Assembly: GCA_002841035.1 (NCBI GenBank)
Contig: PHDR01000072.1
Span: 1-9,897 of the forward strand
Direction: 5' to 3'
Length of the DNA stretch: 9,897 bases
Source of the DNA: Bacteroidetes bacterium HGW-Bacteroidetes-12
GTDB taxonomy: Bacteria; Bacteroidota; Bacteroidia; Flavobacteriales_E; Vicingaceae
Positions 6,414-9,897 of this stretch are shown here, in pieces (position 1 is the first letter of the stretch; each line of letters begins with the position of its first letter). A program made the translations under genes and the position numbers. The notes beneath the pieces are model-generated. The model ran no database searches and had not been told where the DNA came from. It worked only from the letters and a program-made list of their open reading frames with translations.

Positions 6414-7843
6414 GCTTTCCCTAACGCATTAAACACTTCTACTTCATTTATTTCTTCGGTGGAACTGATGGTGAAAATTCCATTGGTTGGGTTGGGGAAA
6501 ATAATTATTGATGAGGTGTTCTCTTTTTCATCTACTTCAACGGTTGCTGATAGTTTTACTACCCAAAAATCTCCCCAACCTTTATTTAAAGAAACATCGC
6601 CATCTGAAGACAATGTGCTACCCGCTATAATAAATCCTCCATCTGATGTCTGTTTAGAGGAATAAGCAATGTCGCCATTGGATCCCCCAATTATTTTTTG
6701 CCATTCTGAGTTTCCATTACTATTAATTTTTAATATAAAAAAATCTGAAACATTAAGAGAGTTATATGACTCGGAAAAACCTGAAATAAAAAAACCGTTG
6801 TCATTAGTTAGTTGAATGGAAAAAGGAACATCAATAGAAGACCCACCAAATGACTTTTCCCAAATAATATTTCCAAATTTATCAATTTTAACTATCCAGT
6901 AATCTCCACCACCTAGTTGGGTTGTTACATCTCCATCATTTGATGTGGTTAAAGCAGCAAAAACAAATCCTGAATCTGGTGTTTGTTGAATAGCTTCAAT
7001 AGCAATCTCTGTATTAGGAAATAGAGAAATTTGATCTATTGATGTTCCTCCATAAGATTTTTCCCATTCAATACTACCATTAGAGCCTAATTTTATAATC
7101 CAAACATCAAAATCCCCTTTATTACCTGTTACATCTCCATCTGTCGAATTAGAAGAAGAAGCAACTATATAGCCATCATCATAAGTTTGAAGAATGGAAT
7201 ATGCAATGTCTTTTCCTGAACCTCCATAAGATTTTTCCCATTCTATAATTCCCAATGTATCTAATTTAACTATCCAAACATCAAAATCTCCTTGATTAGT
7301 GGATACATCTCCATCTAAAGAATTTGATGTGCCAGACACAATAAAACCACCGTCCGAAGTTTGTCTTACAAAGGGGATAGCATCTCTTTGAGAACCCCCT
7401 AAAGTGATATCCCACATAACATTTCCTATAGAATCTAACTTAACTATCCAATAATCAGCACTATTATTAGTGCCAGGAAATACTGTAGAATTTTTTATTC
7501 CTGAAAAAATAAAACCATTGTCACTTGTTTGCTGAATTGTATAAATATAATCACTTAAAGAAGCTCCATAAGATTTTTCCCATTGAATAACGCCAGTCGC
7601 ATCAATTTTTATTATCCATCCTTCCGACCCTCCATTATTAATTGAAACGTCTCCATCAACAGAAAAAGTAAACCCCGCAATTACAAATCCTCCATCTAAA
7701 GTTTGAAGCACAGAATTAGCTTGCTCAAAATTTGTTCCCCCATAAGATTTTTCCCATTGTATGGTGGGTTGGGCTTTTGCAGTTGTAAAAAGCAACATAC
7801 AAAAGCAAAAAATAAGCAGATAGTTGTAGTTGGCTTTATTCAT
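6287..7843 (-). CDS. T9SS-exported seven-repeat protein (probable seven-bladed beta-propeller), paralogue 2
   Basis: The 518-residue protein has a signal peptide at 1-24 (TTAKA before Q25). Seven tandem repeats of 53-68 residues begin at W30, W88, W144, W202, W260, W328 and W381. A type A sorting domain starts near residue 446 (FPNPTNGIFTI) and ends in KKIVYE. The repeat consensus is W-E-K-S-Y-G-G, then QTSDGGFIVAG, then NSxDGDV, then DYWIVKLDxxGxI. The first repeat directly follows the signal peptide and the last abuts the sorting-domain linker, so repeats fill the mature part. Seven repeats of this size suggest a seven-bladed propeller; the fold is inferred. Blade 5 has about ten extra residues, and blades 2 and 6 lack the DGD motif. 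No catalytic motif is seen, so binding or adhesion is more likely than enzymatic activity. It overlaps both flanking genes by 8 nt. Confidence 0.9.
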   Translation of the reverse strand: MNKANYNYLLIFCFCMLLFTTAKAQPTIQWEKSYGGTNFEQANSVLQTLDGGFVIAGFTFSVDGDVSINNGGSEGWIIKIDATGVIQWEKSYGASLSDYIYTIQQTSDNGFIFSGIKNSTVFPGTNNSADYWIVKLDSIGNVMWDITLGGSQRDAIPFVRQTSDGGFIVSGTSNSLDGDVSTNQGDFDVWIVKLDTLGIIEWEKSYGGSGKDIAYSILQTYDDGYIVASSSNSTDGDVTGNKGDFDVWIIKLGSNGSIEWEKSYGGTSIDQISLFPNTEIAIEAIQQTPDSGFVFAALTTSNDGDVTTQLGGGDYWIVKIDKFGNIIWEKSFGGSSIDVPFSIQLTNDNGFFISGFSESYNSLNVSDFFILKINSNGNSEWQKIIGGSNGDIAYSSKQTSDGGFIIAGSTLSSDGDVSLNKGWGDFWVVKLSATVEVDEKENTSSIIIFPNPTNGIFTISSTEEINEVEVFNALGKAVYSKKVTSKNITVDLTPFPKGIYLVQLKTNTNSVTKKIVYE

Positions 7844-7962
7844 ACACTATTTTTTTTGTAACACTATTCATATTGGTTTTTAGTTGCACCAAATAAAGTC
7901 CTTTTGGAAAAGAAGTTAAATTAACCATTATGTTTTTTGATGTTGCTTTTTTACTATAAACA
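7774..7962 (-). repeat. junction repeat, copy B (sorting-domain end plus signal peptide)
   Basis: This is the second copy of the block at 6225-6413. Here it joins the sorting-domain end of the 504-residue propeller gene to the signal peptide of the 518-residue paralogue. The signal-peptide half (7774-7869) differs from copy A at one base, while the sorting-domain half carries about eight changes, so the leader half looks more recently shared or is under stronger constraint. Confidence 0.85.
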
Positions 7963-9350
7963 GTTTGCCCTAAGGTATTAATTACTTCTATCTCATCTAT
8001 TAGTTGTGCTGATTTTATGGTAAAAATTCCATTGGTAGGATTGGGATAAATAGATATGGAGGGAGTGTTTTCTATTTCATCAATACTAACAACTGCACTT
8101 AATTTTACTACCCAAAAATCAGTCATTCCTTTGTTTAAAGAAACATCACCATCAGAGGAATTTGTGTGTCCTGCTACCAAATAACTACCATCTGAATTTT
8201 GAACTACTGCCCTAGCATCATCAATTCCAGAACCCCCCATTGTTTTAGTCCAAATTTGGTTGCCTTGTGCATCTAACAATCCTATCCAATACATAGAATT
8301 ATTATAATTTGTTTTTCCTGCTATTACAACTCCATTATTTAATGATATATGAAGTACATCATTAACAGTCCACGGAAGCCCCCCTCCAAGACTAATACTA
8401 TCGATAAATTTTTCCCACAGAATATCTCCTAATTGATTAGTTTTTACAACCCATAATCCTCCTGTATTATTTATATTCTGGCTAACGTCACCATCATTAG
8501 AATTAGATATGCCACATATTATAAATCCATTATCTAAAGTATTTCTCACAGAAGGAAGATTGTCATGATTTGAGCCCCCATAAGATTTTTCCCAAATAAT
8601 ATTTCCTAAACTATCTAATTTAACGACCCAGTAGTCTAGTCCTCCTTTATTAACTGAAACATCCCCATCAGAAGAATTAGTTGAGCCAGAGACAACATAT
8701 CCTCCATCAGTAGTTTGTTGCACCGAGTAAGCAATGTCAAAACCATTTCCTCCTAACAACTTATCCCATTGTACTACTCCTAAAGCATCTATTTTTACTA
8801 TCCAATAATTGCCTCCACTATCCCCTGCAACTATGAACCCTCCATCAGTAGTTTGCCGAACAGCATAAGCAATATCAGCAGCAAAACCTCCATAAGATTT
8901 TTTCCAAATAATATTTCCTAAATTATCTAATCGCAATACCCAATAATCGGAAATAGTAACTGATCCATTATGGTCATTTATATCTCCATCATTAGAATTA
9001 GACATTCCTGCTACAATATAACCTCCATCAGTAGTTTGTTGAACAGAATAGGCTTCATCATTTTCAGAACCACCATAGGATTTTTGCCACTCCAATGTGC
9101 CTATACTATCTATTTTTACTATCCAGTAATCTCCCGCACCTTGGTTATTAGTCAAATCTCCATCATTAGAAACAGAAGAACCTGCCAATATATAGCCCCC
9201 ATCGGCTGTAGTCTGCATAGAATATAAAAACTCAAACCCTGAACCTCCATAAGATTTTTCCCATTCTATGTTGGGCTGGGCTTTTGCAGTTGTAAAAAGC
9301 AACATACAAGAGCAAAAAACAAATAGGTATTTATAATTGGCTTTATTCAT
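7836..9350 (-). CDS. T9SS-exported seven-repeat protein (probable seven-bladed beta-propeller), paralogue 1
   Basis: This 504-residue paralogue has the same plan as the 518-residue protein downstream. The signal peptide is 1-24 and the sorting domain starts near residue 433 (YPNPTNGIFTI, ending KKIVYE). Seven repeats begin at W30, W88, W149, W195, W253, W312 and W367. Repeat 3 is short (46 residues) and lacks the NSxDGDV segment. Repeat 6 is degenerate, with WEKFIDS in place of WEKSYGG and no DGD. The DGDV loops in repeats 1, 2, 4, 5 and 7 could bind calcium, by analogy with other aspartate-rich loops, but this is not shown. The start lies 3 nt after the stop of the tail-fibre-like gene, and its 3' end overlaps the next start by 8 nt, which suggests coupled translation. 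Close identity with its neighbour points to tandem duplication. The ligand is unknown. Confidence 0.9.
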   Translation of the reverse strand: MNKANYKYLFVFCSCMLLFTTAKAQPNIEWEKSYGGSGFEFLYSMQTTADGGYILAGSSVSNDGDLTNNQGAGDYWIVKIDSIGTLEWQKSYGGSENDEAYSVQQTTDGGYIVAGMSNSNDGDINDHNGSVTISDYWVLRLDNLGNIIWKKSYGGFAADIAYAVRQTTDGGFIVAGDSGGNYWIVKIDALGVVQWDKLLGGNGFDIAYSVQQTTDGGYVVSGSTNSSDGDVSVNKGGLDYWVVKLDSLGNIIWEKSYGGSNHDNLPSVRNTLDNGFIICGISNSNDGDVSQNINNTGGLWVVKTNQLGDILWEKFIDSISLGGGLPWTVNDVLHISLNNGVVIAGKTNYNNSMYWIGLLDAQGNQIWTKTMGGSGIDDARAVVQNSDGSYLVAGHTNSSDGDVSLNKGMTDFWVVKLSAVVSIDEIENTPSISIYPNPTNGIFTIKSAQLIDEIEVINTLGQTVYSKKATSKNIMVNLTSFPKGLYLVQLKTNMNSVTKKIVYE

Positions 9351-9361
9351 ACACTATTTTT
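9281..9361 (-). repeat. junction repeat, copy C (signal-peptide half only, diverged)
   Basis: The signal-peptide coding block of the 504-residue propeller gene, with the short sequence before its ATG, matches copies A and B. The two ends are nearly identical (cttttgcagttgtaaaaagc at 9281-9300, and 9337-9360 around the start codon), while the centre is diverged. Upstream of the ATG the match ends within the A run of the previous gene's last codons; no sorting-domain half is present. Confidence 0.75.
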
Positions 9362-9897
9362 TTATTTGTTGCTCTAACTCTTTTATTCTTTTTTCTTGTT
9401 GAATAATGTATAGCGTTAATTCTTCTATTTTTTGTAATAAGATAGCATCCATTTTTCCCAAATCTATTCCTTTTTCTTTCACTTCCTTTTCAGAGGGAAC
9501 ATCAGGTAAATGCTTATATTTATTAATAAAATCTTCTACCTCTAATAGATTTTTTAATTTAAAATTAGCTGAAAAAACAAAATCAGACCATAGAATATTT
9601 GCTGCATCTACTTGTATAGACCTTGTTCTAACATCTCCCTCTACAGATAGCATAAAACCTGTTGTTTTGTCTGTTCCTATCCCTACACTTCCATCTCCTT
9701 TTACTACAAAAACATCTTGGTTGGTAGTTTGATTAGTTACTGAATAAGCAATGATATCAGACGAAATTACTCTGTTTTGAAACGCATATTTTGTTGAAGA
9801 TGTTGCTGTAGAAGGAATAGTGAGTAGTCGAAATCCAACTTCTTTTCCTACGCTACGCATATTTAACTGAATTTCATTATCAGCAGCAATGCCTATT
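9354..9897 (-). CDS. tail-fibre-like protein, C-terminal part (partial)
   Basis: The frame is open to the window edge. It continues upstream of the first in-window ATG (9858-9860) with IGIAADNEIQLN, so the true start lies outside and at least 180 C-terminal residues are seen. The sequence has the pattern common at the ends of large Bacteroidota surface proteins annotated as tail-fibre-domain proteins. This consists of GDGSVGIGT, then LSVEGDVRTRSIQV, then WSDFVFSANFKLKNLLEVE, then HLPDVPSEKEVKEKGIDLGKMDAILLQKIEELTLYIIQQ, ending in a predicted coiled coil (IEELTLYIIQQEKRIKELEQ). In this layout the coiled coil probably trimerises or caps a fibrous beta region. No T9SS sorting domain is present. 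It ends with TAG 3 nt before the ATG of the first propeller gene, so it heads the visible operon. Its N-terminus, export signal and function cannot be judged here. Confidence 0.82.
   Translation of the reverse strand, partial: IGIAADNEIQLNMRSVGKEVGFRLLTIPSTATSSTKYAFQNRVISSDIIAYSVTNQTTNQDVFVVKGDGSVGIGTDKTTGFMLSVEGDVRTRSIQVDAANILWSDFVFSANFKLKNLLEVEDFINKYKHLPDVPSEKEVKEKGIDLGKMDAILLQKIEELTLYIIQQEKRIKELEQQIKK

Noticed and set aside
6225..7962. Junction repeats considered as insertion-sequence ends or attachment sites
   Set aside because: They are direct repeats made of coding sequence for sorting domains and signal peptides. No transposase or integrase lies between them, so tandem gene duplication explains them.
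9406..9732. 108-codon plus-strand open frame opposite the tail-fibre-like gene
   Set aside because: It is antisense to a recognisable conserved C-terminal module, is Ser/Thr-rich from complementary codons, and has no recognisable domain.
9354..9897. Tail-fibre-like gene considered as evidence of a prophage
   Set aside because: This C-terminal module is common in chromosomal surface proteins of Bacteroidota. No other phage gene is present, and its neighbours are T9SS-exported proteins.

Overview
The window is low-GC DNA from a member of the Bacteroidota, most likely a flavobacterium-like lineage. The evidence is Por/type IX secretion (T9SS) C-terminal sorting domains, Bacteroidota-type promoters (TAnnTTTG), a VGIGT-type tail-fibre-like C-terminal module typical of this phylum, weak or absent Shine-Dalgarno sequences, and a chromosomal prs-rplY-pth housekeeping cluster. 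I cannot name a species.

Left part (1-1692). On the minus strand lie the N-terminal half of sigma-54 (rpoN, cut by the window edge), a BrxA/BrxB-family bacilliredoxin upstream of it, and a tRNA-Leu(CAA) with its own terminator-like hairpin. A second perfect hairpin directly follows that terminator.

Middle part (1636-3865). A Bacteroidota promoter drives prs (PRPP synthetase), rplY/ctc (ribosomal protein bL25) and pth (peptidyl-tRNA hydrolase) on the plus strand, with gaps of 17 and 14 nt, so probably one transcript. The main surprise is a perfect 38-bp palindrome followed by eight T's inside the pth reading frame (codons 25-38). It has the form of an intrinsic terminator within a coding region.

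Right part (3994-9897). Four minus-strand genes form an accessory secretion operon. In transcription order they are the 3' end of a tail-fibre-like coiled-coil protein, two paralogous T9SS-exported proteins each made of exactly seven W-x-K-x-x-G-G repeats (probable seven-bladed beta-propellers), and an M4 (thermolysin-like) zinc metalloprotease with its own T9SS sorting domain. The three complete genes begin with almost the same signal peptide. The two junctions downstream of the propeller genes overlap by 8 nt, and a duplicated block of about 190 bp spans each of them (sorting domain of one gene plus signal peptide of the next). This suggests tandem duplication and exchange of the mature part between fixed leaders. 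No substrate or phenotype can be deduced. No mobile-element genes, CRISPR arrays or phage structural genes are visible.
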